Assembly (NCBI GenBank): GCA_019748235.1
Contig: JAIEPU010000175.1
Span: forward strand, 1-52,004
Reading direction: 5' to 3'
DNA: 52,004 bases
Origin: a bacterium
Lineage (GTDB): Bacteria; Planctomycetota; Planctomycetia; Kolteriales; Kolteriaceae
Under the pieces are notes generated by a model. That model made no database searches, was not told the origin of the DNA, and saw nothing but the letters and a program-made list of their open reading frames with translations. The position numbers and the translations under genes are program-made. Shown in pieces: positions 45,215 to 52,004 of this stretch (its first letter is position 1; every line of letters starts with the position of its first letter).

Positions 45215-47317
45215 TTGGTGAGATCGGTGCGAGCATGGATGTTGGGACTCGCGTCGGTCATCTATTTGGCGGGCTTCCTTTCCCTCTACTTTTCCGAACC
45301 TCTCTTTAACAGCAGCGGTGATCCAGAGAAACGGCTCCCCCGATGGCAGCTCTTGGTTTGGATTTTTTCCGCGGGGAGTGACGAGCTTCAGCATCCCTTC
45401 GCGACTCTTTTCAATCGGTTCACGCACTTCGACTGGGCGGTGGAACGCGCTCCGATCATCCTCTTGGCAAGTTTTGTCTGGATCCTTGCCATCATGCTGG
45501 GGAGCCTGGTGATTTCTTCTCTCGTCAAAAGGGAGAGTGTGACTCGCGGCGAGTGGATCATTCTCTCGGCAGGTCTTGGGCTCGGAGTGCTTTCGTGCAT
45601 CGTTCAAGTACTTGGACTAGCAGGAGTACTCGACCGCTACACGTTCTTTGTGGTGGCCGGGGTGATCATCAGTCTTTGGGGTCTTAGCTTTGCCACGCGC
45701 GGCCGCGCGATGGACGTTTATGAAAAACGATCAAGTCCTCGCGTCTCTTTGCAGTTGGCCGTTTTGATTCCTAGTGGAATCGTCTTAGGACTTGCTCTTT
45801 TGTCGGCAATGTTGCCCACGCCTGATTACGATGCCCACGCGTATCACTTGCTCGGCCCGAAAGAGTGGTTTCTCGCGGGTCGCATCCAATTTCTGCCACA
45901 CAATGTCTATACTTCCTTTCCATTTCTCACGGAGATGATGCATCTGGTCGGTATGGTGGCCTGGGGTGACTGGTTCTACGGCGGACTCGTCGGACAATCG
46001 ATCCTTTCGGGCTTTGGTATTTTGACAACCGCTGCCGTCATGTGCGTTGGACGGCGACTATTCGACGAGAATGCGGGGTGGCTGGCCGCGCTGGTTTATG
46101 CCACGGCTCCTTGGACGTATCGATTGACGTCGATTCCCTACGTCGAGGGGCCCATGCTTGCCTATGGAATGCTCGGCCTCCTCTGCCTGACGCGTTTTAG
46201 TCAGGGACATGTAGTTTGGAGCTTGATGGCTGGGATCTTTGCGGGAGCCGCATTCGGTTGTAAATATCCGGCTCTTTTGATGGTTGCCGTACCTCTCGGA
46301 GCGGGAGTAGCGGTGCTTTCCAACCGTCGGACCATCCCTCTACATATGATTGCTTTTGGAGGCGGGTTCATTTTACTCTCCGGAATTTGGCTCGTGCGCA
46401 ATATGGCATGGACAGGCAATCCCGTGTTTCCGCTTCTCTACGACTGGATGGGCGCGACGACATGGGATGCCGTCCGAGACGAACGATTCGTCAAGGGCCA
46501 TCAATCATCGTCGTTCATGTTCTCGTTATTGGGATCATTCGCGCGAGATGTATTTGAAAGGAGCGATTGGCAAAGTGCACTCGTTTTCTCATTCGCCCCA
46601 TGGTCGCTGTTTAGTCGTCGTCGTGTAGCATTCGCTTTGTGGGCACTTATCGTTTACTTGTTCCTTATGTTCTTCTTCACGACACATCGACTCGACCGAT
46701 TCTTTCTTACGATTGAGCCGGTGGCGGCTCTCCTCGCGGGAGCTGGAATGGTTGTCGTCATGGGCTGGTTAGGGCGTTGGATACCGGCCATCGTGACGAC
46801 CTTTATCGTTCTCTTCAACATCGCCTATGTTTCGACACCTCTATGCGGAATGAACTTATACACCGATCCACTTTCATCAGTACGTAAGGTGGCGCTTGAT
46901 AATGTGGCTCCCTCATTGGCGGCGCTGATCGATAGTGATTTGGTAAAGAATGATCAGACGGTATTGTTTGTTGGCCTCGCCGCGGTGTACGAGTCCCCGT
47001 ATTCTTCACGATACAACACGGTGTTCGATTCGAATATTTTAGAGCAAATAACTCGTGATCCGCACACGGGAGGATTGCGACGCGCGGATGACATTCGCTC
47101 ATCATTGGCTCGCCACGGAATCAACGACATTTTTGTCGATTGGTCTTGGATCAAGCGGTATCGGTCGCCGGGGAATTATGGTTATTCTGACTTCATCACC
47201 CCGTCCCTCTTCGAGGAGTTGGTGAAAGAGGGTATTCTTCGTCCGATCGCACCTGCGCTGTCAGGGCAACCAGATTGGCAGCTTTATGAAGTCGTCACGG
47301 AGGCGGGCAAGCCTTGA
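45215..47317 (+). CDS. Multipass GT-C type glycosyltransferase-like protein
   Basis: A 700-aa membrane protein with ~12-14 helices and a soluble C-terminal ~150 residues. After helix 5 the loop MLPTPDYDAHAYHLLGPKEWFLAGRI carries the D-x-D/acidic region typical of dolichol/undecaprenyl-phosphate-sugar GT-C enzymes (PMT/ArnT-like). GGWLAALVYATAPWTYRLTSIPYVEGPMLAYGML-like helices follow (segment 46075-46175), as in GT39/GT83 relatives. It probably moves a lipid-linked sugar to an acceptor outside the membrane; substrate unknown. Start TTG 45215 has AGGGGA six bases upstream; GTG 45218 is equally possible. The stop overlaps the epimerase start (TTGA), implying coupled expression. Confidence 0.85.
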   Translation: MVRSVRAWMLGLASVIYLAGFLSLYFSEPLFNSSGDPEKRLPRWQLLVWIFSAGSDELQHPFATLFNRFTHFDWAVERAPIILLASFVWILAIMLGSLVISSLVKRESVTRGEWIILSAGLGLGVLSCIVQVLGLAGVLDRYTFFVVAGVIISLWGLSFATRGRAMDVYEKRSSPRVSLQLAVLIPSGIVLGLALLSAMLPTPDYDAHAYHLLGPKEWFLAGRIQFLPHNVYTSFPFLTEMMHLVGMVAWGDWFYGGLVGQSILSGFGILTTAAVMCVGRRLFDENAGWLAALVYATAPWTYRLTSIPYVEGPMLAYGMLGLLCLTRFSQGHVVWSLMAGIFAGAAFGCKYPALLMVAVPLGAGVAVLSNRRTIPLHMIAFGGGFILLSGIWLVRNMAWTGNPVFPLLYDWMGATTWDAVRDERFVKGHQSSSFMFSLLGSFARDVFERSDWQSALVFSFAPWSLFSRRRVAFALWALIVYLFLMFFFTTHRLDRFFLTIEPVAALLAGAGMVVVMGWLGRWIPAIVTTFIVLFNIAYVSTPLCGMNLYTDPLSSVRKVALDNVAPSLAALIDSDLVKNDQTVLFVGLAAVYESPYSSRYNTVFDSNILEQITRDPHTGGLRRADDIRSSLARHGINDIFVDWSWIKRYRSPGNYGYSDFITPSLFEELVKEGILRPIAPALSGQPDWQLYEVVTEAGKP

Positions 47318-48294
47318 TACTCGTTACCGGCGGGGCCGGCTTCATCGGCTCGCATCTCGTCTCCCTTCTTGTCGAACAGCAGCAGGAAGTCCGCGTGCTC
47401 GAACTTCCGCATGCGTCGATCTCTCACCTCCCCCTTCAAAAGATCGAAGTCGTTCGAGGCGACATTCGCAATCGCAACGACGTTCGGGAAGCGGTCAGAG
47501 GATGTCATCAGGTCTATCATTTGGCTGCCAATCCAAATCTCTGGACACGGCGACGCCGTGATTTCGATGCTGTCAATCATCAGGGAACAGTTCATGTTCT
47601 CGAAGAATCGCTGGCTGCGGGAGCTTCCCGAATCCTTCACGTCAGCACGGAAAGCATCTTGACGTCGAAGGATTTTCGGGGCGGGGCGGTTGAACTATTG
47701 CGTCCGCGCCGAGAGGACATGGTCGGGCCTTATTGTCGAAGCAAGCTTGACGCGGAAGTCGCGGCGTTTCGATTTGCCGATCAGGGTGCTCCTGTCCTTG
47801 TGGCGAGTCCCACACTTCCTATCGGTCCTGGTGACAATGGTTTGTCACCCCCAAGTCGCATGACGCTCGCCTGTTTACAAGGTCGGCTCCCGGCTTATCT
47901 CGATTGCCAGTTCAACATGATCGATGTGCGTGACATTGCCCTTGGACTTTATCGCGTGATGGAACGTGGAGTCCCAAGCCGACGCTATCTGCTCGGCGCA
48001 TGGAATATCGAACTCGCGGAGTGGCTCAGGCGTCTCTCCGGCGCCGTGAATCGAAAGCCTCCCACATGGCGTGTTTCGTATTCGTTGGCACTCGCAGTGG
48101 GATGGTTGAGTGAGCGGATCGCGGATGTGACAGGGAAAATGCCGAATGCAACCGTAACGGGAGTCAGGTTGACGAGGTACTGCATGCACTTCGATCCCAG
48201 TGCGACGCTTCACGAACTCGAACTCGTGCCGCGCCCTCTCGAAGCCACCATTGCCGATATCGTCGCTGAAGCCCGACAATCAGGACGGATTTAG
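47314..48294 (+). CDS. NAD-dependent epimerase/dehydratase (extended SDR)
   Basis: A 326-aa extended short-chain dehydrogenase. The Rossmann motif ILVTGGAGFIGSHLVSLL binds NAD(P); VVRGDIRNRNDV, VYHLAANPNLW, and the catalytic VGPYCRSKLDAE (YxxxK) are seen, with STESI supplying the Ser/Thr. It likely acts on a nucleotide sugar or on a sterol/hopanoid-type substrate (HpnA-like enzymes share the AANPxLW region). Coupled by TTGA overlap to the GT-C gene, so a sugar-modifying step for surface glycans is plausible. TTG start with GGAGG ten bases upstream. It converges with the FecR-NHL gene, 5 bases away. Confidence 0.92.
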   Translation: MILVTGGAGFIGSHLVSLLVEQQQEVRVLELPHASISHLPLQKIEVVRGDIRNRNDVREAVRGCHQVYHLAANPNLWTRRRRDFDAVNHQGTVHVLEESLAAGASRILHVSTESILTSKDFRGGAVELLRPRREDMVGPYCRSKLDAEVAAFRFADQGAPVLVASPTLPIGPGDNGLSPPSRMTLACLQGRLPAYLDCQFNMIDVRDIALGLYRVMERGVPSRRYLLGAWNIELAEWLRRLSGAVNRKPPTWRVSYSLALAVGWLSERIADVTGKMPNATVTGVRLTRYCMHFDPSATLHELELVPRPLEATIADIVAEARQSGRI

Positions 48295-48299
48295 CTCTT

Positions 48300-50600
48300 T
48301 TATTGCTCGGAGTGTGGCAGTAGGCGATTGAGTTCGACTTCACCCCGAAACGCGACCGGCCCCTCATTCTCGTTCGCTACCACGACCTGCAAAAAATTGA
48401 TGCCGGGAATAAAGTCCTTCTTGATTTGGAACTCTGTTCCACCGGTACTGCCTTTTGTGACGGTCGCGGGATCAATCACTTTTCCGTTGAGCTGGATCTC
48501 TTTAATGGCCGAATGCGCCCAAAGCGTCCCGATCAGGGCATAGTGATTTCGATCCTGGGGATTGACCTCAAAGCCGACGTAGAAGATGTAGTCACCCGCA
48601 GCGGTGCGGAAGTCCTCGCGAAGCGGCGCGATTGAAATCCAGGAGGAACGTTCCGAGTTCGCGGTCCATCCGTTGATTGCATCGGTAATGACCGCTGGGC
48701 CTGGGGTAATGAATCTTGAGTCGGGACTCTTCGCAATCGACCAGCGAGGGCTGTGCGTCCCGGCCCGAAGTACCTCGTTGGAACGACTGAGCCCCGTATT
48801 GAGGATCCACCGATCAGGCATCTCGCGAACGAAGCTCTTTTGATCCACCTTGACATCTTGCCAACTGACGACGAACGCATTGAGGAACTTTCCGCTCTTT
48901 CCATCGAACCTCATGACGGCATTGGTCGAGTCACTCGATACGTAAAGTTTGCCATCGGGACCGAAGGTCAAGGCATGCGGCCAAGAGGGGCCTTCCACGT
49001 CCATGAATAAGCTTTCGCCTTCGGGCAACATAGGATCGAATCCAATCAGGCGGTGATTCGCGAGACTGGCGACGAACATCTTTCCCTCGGGAGACGACGT
49101 GATGCCGAACGGGAATTGAAGCCGGCCTTCAAAGGTGCGCTTCTCGCGGAATTCCCCGGAGGTCCCGTCGTAACGAAAGATCGCGTTGCTGTTTCGATCG
49201 ACGACCCATAGATCTCCCGCGGCATCGAAGGCAATACCGGTTGGACCATCGAGTCCCCCCGATCGGCGTTCAATGAAGTTTCCGAGGGGTCGACCGGTGC
49301 CGGATTCGAATCGAAAGACCGTTTGCTTTCCAACGCTTGCCACAAAGAGGGACCCGTCTCTTCCAAAGGCCAGCCCCATCGGCTCCGCCAGATCTCCTCT
49401 ACGCGGCGGAATGAACGTTTCCTGATAGGCTCCGGTCACGCCGTCAAAACGGAGGACCGAATGATTCCCCGGACTGCTGACGTAGAGTTGTCCGTCAGGC
49501 CCAAAGACCAAGAAAAACGGTGAGTTCAAATCGCCCGATCGAGGGGGAACGAAAACATTCATCAATGAGCCGGATTGCCCGTCGTAGCGAAGAATGGAAT
49601 CGGTGAAACGGCTGGCGACAAATAGATTTCCATCAGGTCCAAATGTAATTCCCACTGGCCCGTCGAGACGCGTCGGGCGATCCACCGCGCGATCGTAGGG
49701 CTTGGTCTCGAATCGAGTCGCCTCGCCCGCGTGAAGCAATTTTTCCGGCACCGCGCCGTGAAGTATTCCCCGCTGTCGCACCTTTGCCACGCCGTTAAAG
49801 ACGTGCACCTCAGTGCTCCCGTTTTCGTCTGCAAGGATGCCACACTCGGTATTTCGATCAACGACTTCCGTATTGCTGGTGAAGATGGTGAAATCCGAAT
49901 CGTTCGAGTCAGATTTGGAGACCAATCTTCCCGAACGCAGAGTTACCGAATCGGGGGAGTCGAGTGCCAGTTCCGCCGGCCCTTCGAGCAGAATCGTATT
50001 GCCGCTATCGAACTTGATCTTCGCAAGGCCCGAAACCAGTTTCAACCAACCCAATGAAAGCCTGCGATCGCTCGACGACAGCGATTCATCGTTAGCCCAC
50101 TCACAATCTGCTCCTTCGATGAGCGTCGCTACTTTTCTCTCAGGAGTGTTATCCCTTTCTGTAGGAGAAGAGGATTTCGCTCGCGGAGAAGAGCCTTCAA
50201 GGAGCAATAGCCGCCAAGTCGTGATTCCAATTCCGACCATGAGTGCACATACAAAGAGTGCCGTTCGGACGTAGATCGAAAGAGGGATCGTGTTGACCCG
50301 TTGTCTGTCGCTCGGCGGAGGAAGATCAGGTACCGCACGTTGAGCGTGGGTTGTTCTCGTTGAGGAATATGATCCAATTGATTCATCATCGGCCGCCTCC
50401 ATGGGGCGGCGCTCGCTCGACACTCCGTATCGCTCAGCAATGCTATGCCATTGCATGAAAATCAAATAGTCGCGGCGGAACTCCTGACTTTGAAGAATCA
50501 ATTCTTCTAGACGGGATTTTGCGTCAGGCGTGAGCCGCTCTTCCGCTAGATCGTGAAGCAAGCCAAAGAATTCATCTGTCAACTCGGTCGAGGGAGCCAT
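48300..50600 (-). CDS. FecR-domain membrane protein with NHL beta-propeller
   Basis: A 766-aa protein. Residues 1-100 are cytosolic and resemble the N-terminus of planctomycete anti-sigma proteins (LTDEFFGLLHDLAEERLTPDAKSRLEELI). One membrane helix spans ~110-134. Residues ~150-310 are FecR-like (LEGPAELALDSPDSVTLRSGRL, STEVHVFNGVAKVR). Residues ~325-600 contain six NHL-type repeats, each close to 'GPxGxxFGPDGxLFVAS...RYDGxSG', which should fold as a beta-propeller. The C-terminal ~150 residues are beta-rich, possibly carbohydrate-binding (WTANSERSSWISIAP). ATG 50600 has GGAGG four bases upstream and overlaps the sigma gene by 22 bases, marking a sigma/anti-sigma pair. The propeller may sense an extracytoplasmic ligand. 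Confidence 0.9.
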   Translation of the reverse strand: MAPSTELTDEFFGLLHDLAEERLTPDAKSRLEELILQSQEFRRDYLIFMQWHSIAERYGVSSERRPMEAADDESIGSYSSTRTTHAQRAVPDLPPPSDRQRVNTIPLSIYVRTALFVCALMVGIGITTWRLLLLEGSSPRAKSSSPTERDNTPERKVATLIEGADCEWANDESLSSSDRRLSLGWLKLVSGLAKIKFDSGNTILLEGPAELALDSPDSVTLRSGRLVSKSDSNDSDFTIFTSNTEVVDRNTECGILADENGSTEVHVFNGVAKVRQRGILHGAVPEKLLHAGEATRFETKPYDRAVDRPTRLDGPVGITFGPDGNLFVASRFTDSILRYDGQSGSLMNVFVPPRSGDLNSPFFLVFGPDGQLYVSSPGNHSVLRFDGVTGAYQETFIPPRRGDLAEPMGLAFGRDGSLFVASVGKQTVFRFESGTGRPLGNFIERRSGGLDGPTGIAFDAAGDLWVVDRNSNAIFRYDGTSGEFREKRTFEGRLQFPFGITSSPEGKMFVASLANHRLIGFDPMLPEGESLFMDVEGPSWPHALTFGPDGKLYVSSDSTNAVMRFDGKSGKFLNAFVVSWQDVKVDQKSFVREMPDRWILNTGLSRSNEVLRAGTHSPRWSIAKSPDSRFITPGPAVITDAINGWTANSERSSWISIAPLREDFRTAAGDYIFYVGFEVNPQDRNHYALIGTLWAHSAIKEIQLNGKVIDPATVTKGSTGGTEFQIKKDFIPGINFLQVVVANENEGPVAFRGEVELNRLLPHSEQ

Positions 50601-51157
50601 GGCACCTCCTCATCTCGAGTTTTGTTTCGAATGCAGTCGGTCAGGATTCGGCGTATTCGTTTGAACGCGCTGTGAAGCGTATCAAGTGGGCGATCAAGCT
50701 GCTCGGCAATCTGTTTGATTCGCATTCCCGACTGATAGCGTCGGTGGAATAAATCGCGGTCCCGTTGCTTCAATTTTTCGAGACATGATACGAGCGCGTC
50801 ATGAACCGCTGCGCTTAGTTCAGGCTGGTTCGATGTATCCTCGGCGATCGCCTCTATAAACGGCTCGCTAAAGACGAGGGAGTCGCGCCGCTTCCGCTTG
50901 ATGAGTGATCTGATCTCCCAATAAGCGATTCGAGTCGACCAGCGAACGAAATCCGTTCCCAGCTGGAATTCGTCGAATTTCGTCCAGGCGATCGCGGCGG
51001 TTTCTTGCAGCACCTCTTCCGCATCTGCCTGGTTAACGACCAAAGATCGGATGTAAGCGTAAATACGAGGCTCATCCTTGATGAAAAGCCGCATAAACAT
51101 CGCACTGCGATGATGCTCTTGGCTATTCAGTGAATCGGAGGACTTATCCCCCATCAT
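50579..51157 (-). CDS. ECF sigma factor, Rhodopirellula/Verrucomicrobium type
   Basis: A 192-aa sigma-70 family protein. Region 2 reads FMRLFIKDEPRIYAYIRSLVVNQADAEEVLQETAAIAW with FVRWSTRIAYWEIRSLIKR; region 4 has LEKLKQRDRDLFHRRYQSGMRIKQIAEQLDRPLDTLHSAFKRIRRIL. The LLxNxxDAEEVLQET and 'AYWEIR' pattern is that of the planctomycete/verrucomicrobial sigma subfamily commonly paired with FecR proteins, as here. ATG 51157 has AGAGG six bases upstream. Autoregulation of the pair is likely but not visible in sequence. Confidence 0.94.
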   Translation of the reverse strand: MMGDKSSDSLNSQEHHRSAMFMRLFIKDEPRIYAYIRSLVVNQADAEEVLQETAAIAWTKFDEFQLGTDFVRWSTRIAYWEIRSLIKRKRRDSLVFSEPFIEAIAEDTSNQPELSAAVHDALVSCLEKLKQRDRDLFHRRYQSGMRIKQIAEQLDRPLDTLHSAFKRIRRILTDCIRNKTRDEEVPWLPRPS

Positions 51158-51369
51158 CAAAGGCCTCTGCGGAATGCCCGTCGGCTGTTTGACCTGTTTC
51201 CCAAAACTGGCGCATGACCAAGCGCATGACCTACTTAATAACGGTGTATTCTCGAAATGGTGGTGAAAAAATCCGAAGATTCGGCTTCGGTGTGTGATGG
51301 GCGAATGAGTCTGAAAGCCGCAAATGGATCAGACGGCCTTGGTGACGGAAGTGCGATCAAGAAACGGAA

Positions 51370-51402
51370 TCGGGATGGAACGTGGCTGCGTTTCCATCCC
51401 GA
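51370..51402 (-). terminator. Stem-loop downstream of the 67-aa gene
   Basis: Perfect 11-bp arms TCGGGATGGAA (51370-51380) and TTCCATCCCGA (51392-51402), loop 11 bases, 25 bases after the 51428 stop on the minus strand. Followed on that strand by a modest pyrimidine-rich stretch (TTCCGTTTCTTG), so probably a terminator. Confidence 0.6.
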
Positions 51403-51427
51403 AACCTGCCGTCAGTCGAACGAGAGT

Positions 51428-51631
51428 TTAGGTGAAAAGCCGATCCCAAAGCGGGTCGGGCTCACCCATTTGAATCGTGTCGTCCCCATGAAGTTCCACG
51501 CCAAAGGGGGACATCCAGTGGATTTCCTCGCGACAGCGTTGATCACTGATGCCGAACCAACTGGCGACTTCCTTTACCGAAGTTCGGCCTCGATCCGCGA
51601 CGAATTGTTCGATTCGATGAGACAAACGCAT
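51428..51631 (-). CDS. 67-aa putative winged-helix/HTH protein
   Basis: A small protein whose middle (IEQFVADRGRTSVKEVASWF and GISDQRCREEI) looks like a DeoR/MarR-style helix-turn-helix: the 'SVKEVASWFGIS' turn followed by a recognition helix. AAGGAGG seven bases before ATG 51631 makes translation convincing, and an 11-bp hairpin follows the stop. It could be a stand-alone DNA-binding regulator, but at 67 residues it lacks any effector domain. It is 270 bases upstream of the sigma gene, same strand. Confidence 0.65.
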   Translation of the reverse strand: MRLSHRIEQFVADRGRTSVKEVASWFGISDQRCREEIHWMSPFGVELHGDDTIQMGEPDPLWDRLFT

Positions 51632-51850
51632 TGGCGTGCCTCCTTCAGGTCTTGTTGTTGTGGAGACGTTTCGGATGGCTGTAGAGCAAGGTGCGTGCCA
51701 ATCGCTTCGATGTGAAAATGGAGGGGACTGGGTGGTCTATGACGCCCATTTCGATGCCATTCATTGAAAAAAATTCCGGTTGATTTGCAATGAATGATTG
51801 AAGTTGAAGATTCGGAGGAGAATAGAGGGCGAAGTGATCGCTGCGGAAAT

Positions 51851-52003
51851 TCAGTTGCGACGGCTTGCCTTCGACGCGGCCAAAAGAATGCGAAGTTCGT
51901 CATCGTTAAAGTTGATGAGCTTCTGGAACTGGATGGCGAGTTCGTACATCCCCAGCGAGAGGGGACGATCACGAATAATTTTTCCCTGGATGGCGGCATG
52001 ACG
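51851..52003 (-). CDS. C-terminal end of an unknown gene (cut by window edge)
   Basis: An open minus-strand frame enters at the right edge and stops at TGA 51853-51851, giving 50 residues (GKIIRDRPLSLGMYELAIQF then QKLINFNDDELRILLAASKA). Helical, charged, compact: it looks like genuine coding sequence, but no family is recognised from this fragment. Confidence 0.6.
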   Translation of the reverse strand, partial: RHAAIQGKIIRDRPLSLGMYELAIQFQKLINFNDDELRILLAASKASRRN

Positions 52004-52004
52004 C

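Noticed and set aside
44681-45607. 308-codon minus-strand open frame
   Set aside because: It overlaps the start of the well-supported GT-C gene by ~390 bases, has a composition typical of antisense shadow, has no ribosome site, and its other part coincides with RNA-like hairpins.

Overview
The window looks like chromosomal DNA of a planctomycete. The evidence is an ECF sigma factor of the Rhodopirellula/Verrucomicrobium type translationally overlapping a FecR-NHL membrane protein, a DUF3160 protein, a GYF_2-domain protein, a Tyr-rich exported mini-protein, very large CcsA and ResB proteins, and frequent GTG/TTG starts with clear Shine-Dalgarno (SD) sequences. No rRNA, tRNA, CRISPR array or intact mobile element was seen. 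Genes lie on both strands in short operons.

Layout. 1-5100 (+): an exported unknown protein, a GT-C-like multipass protein and a PhzF-family enzyme. 5150-8400: a DinB/DUF1572 protein divergent from a GYF_2/hydrolase/HEAT fusion. 8460-10780 (-): obg, rpmA and an exported unknown. 11083-15683 (-): DUF3160 protein, an OPA-type MFS transporter and a small anchored protein. 15733-18985 (-): trpD-queE (ATGA overlap) then tyrS. 19093-20534 (-): a PH-like membrane protein and an O6-alkylguanine repair protein. 20543-26579 (-): ECF sigma, a membrane partner with a CxxCH haem motif, ResB and CcsA. 26788-29427 (-): a hybrid histidine kinase. 29917-30795 (+): M28 peptidase. 30807-34313 (-): glnK-glnB-glnD behind a near-perfect sigma-54 promoter. 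34750-37787 (+): an NSS transporter with a ~200-residue periplasmic insertion, a translationally coupled 48-aa membrane protein (MetS-like) and a YacP-like NYN nuclease. 37956-43830: DUF4242 protein, lactate permease, exported unknown with terminator, creatininase-family enzyme, FemAB/GNAT-like protein. 43937-48294: two small proteins, a gene-free structured region (44589-45214), a GT-C protein coupled to an SDR epimerase. 48300-52004 (-): ECF sigma/FecR-NHL pair, a 67-aa HTH-like protein and a gene cut by the window edge.

The most interesting system is 20543-26579. The presumed anti-sigma partner carries a periplasmic CVTCH haem c attachment motif, and the genes behind it encode the ResB/CcsA machine that attaches haem to such motifs. 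I infer an autoregulatory circuit in which the sensor is a client of the pathway it controls. Second is the nitrogen module: sigma-54 promoter, paired GTGCAC elements upstream, two PII proteins with Tyr51, and the uridylyltransferase GlnD. Third are the NSS transporter with its tiny partner, and a structured, possibly attenuating, RNA region near 44.9 kb.
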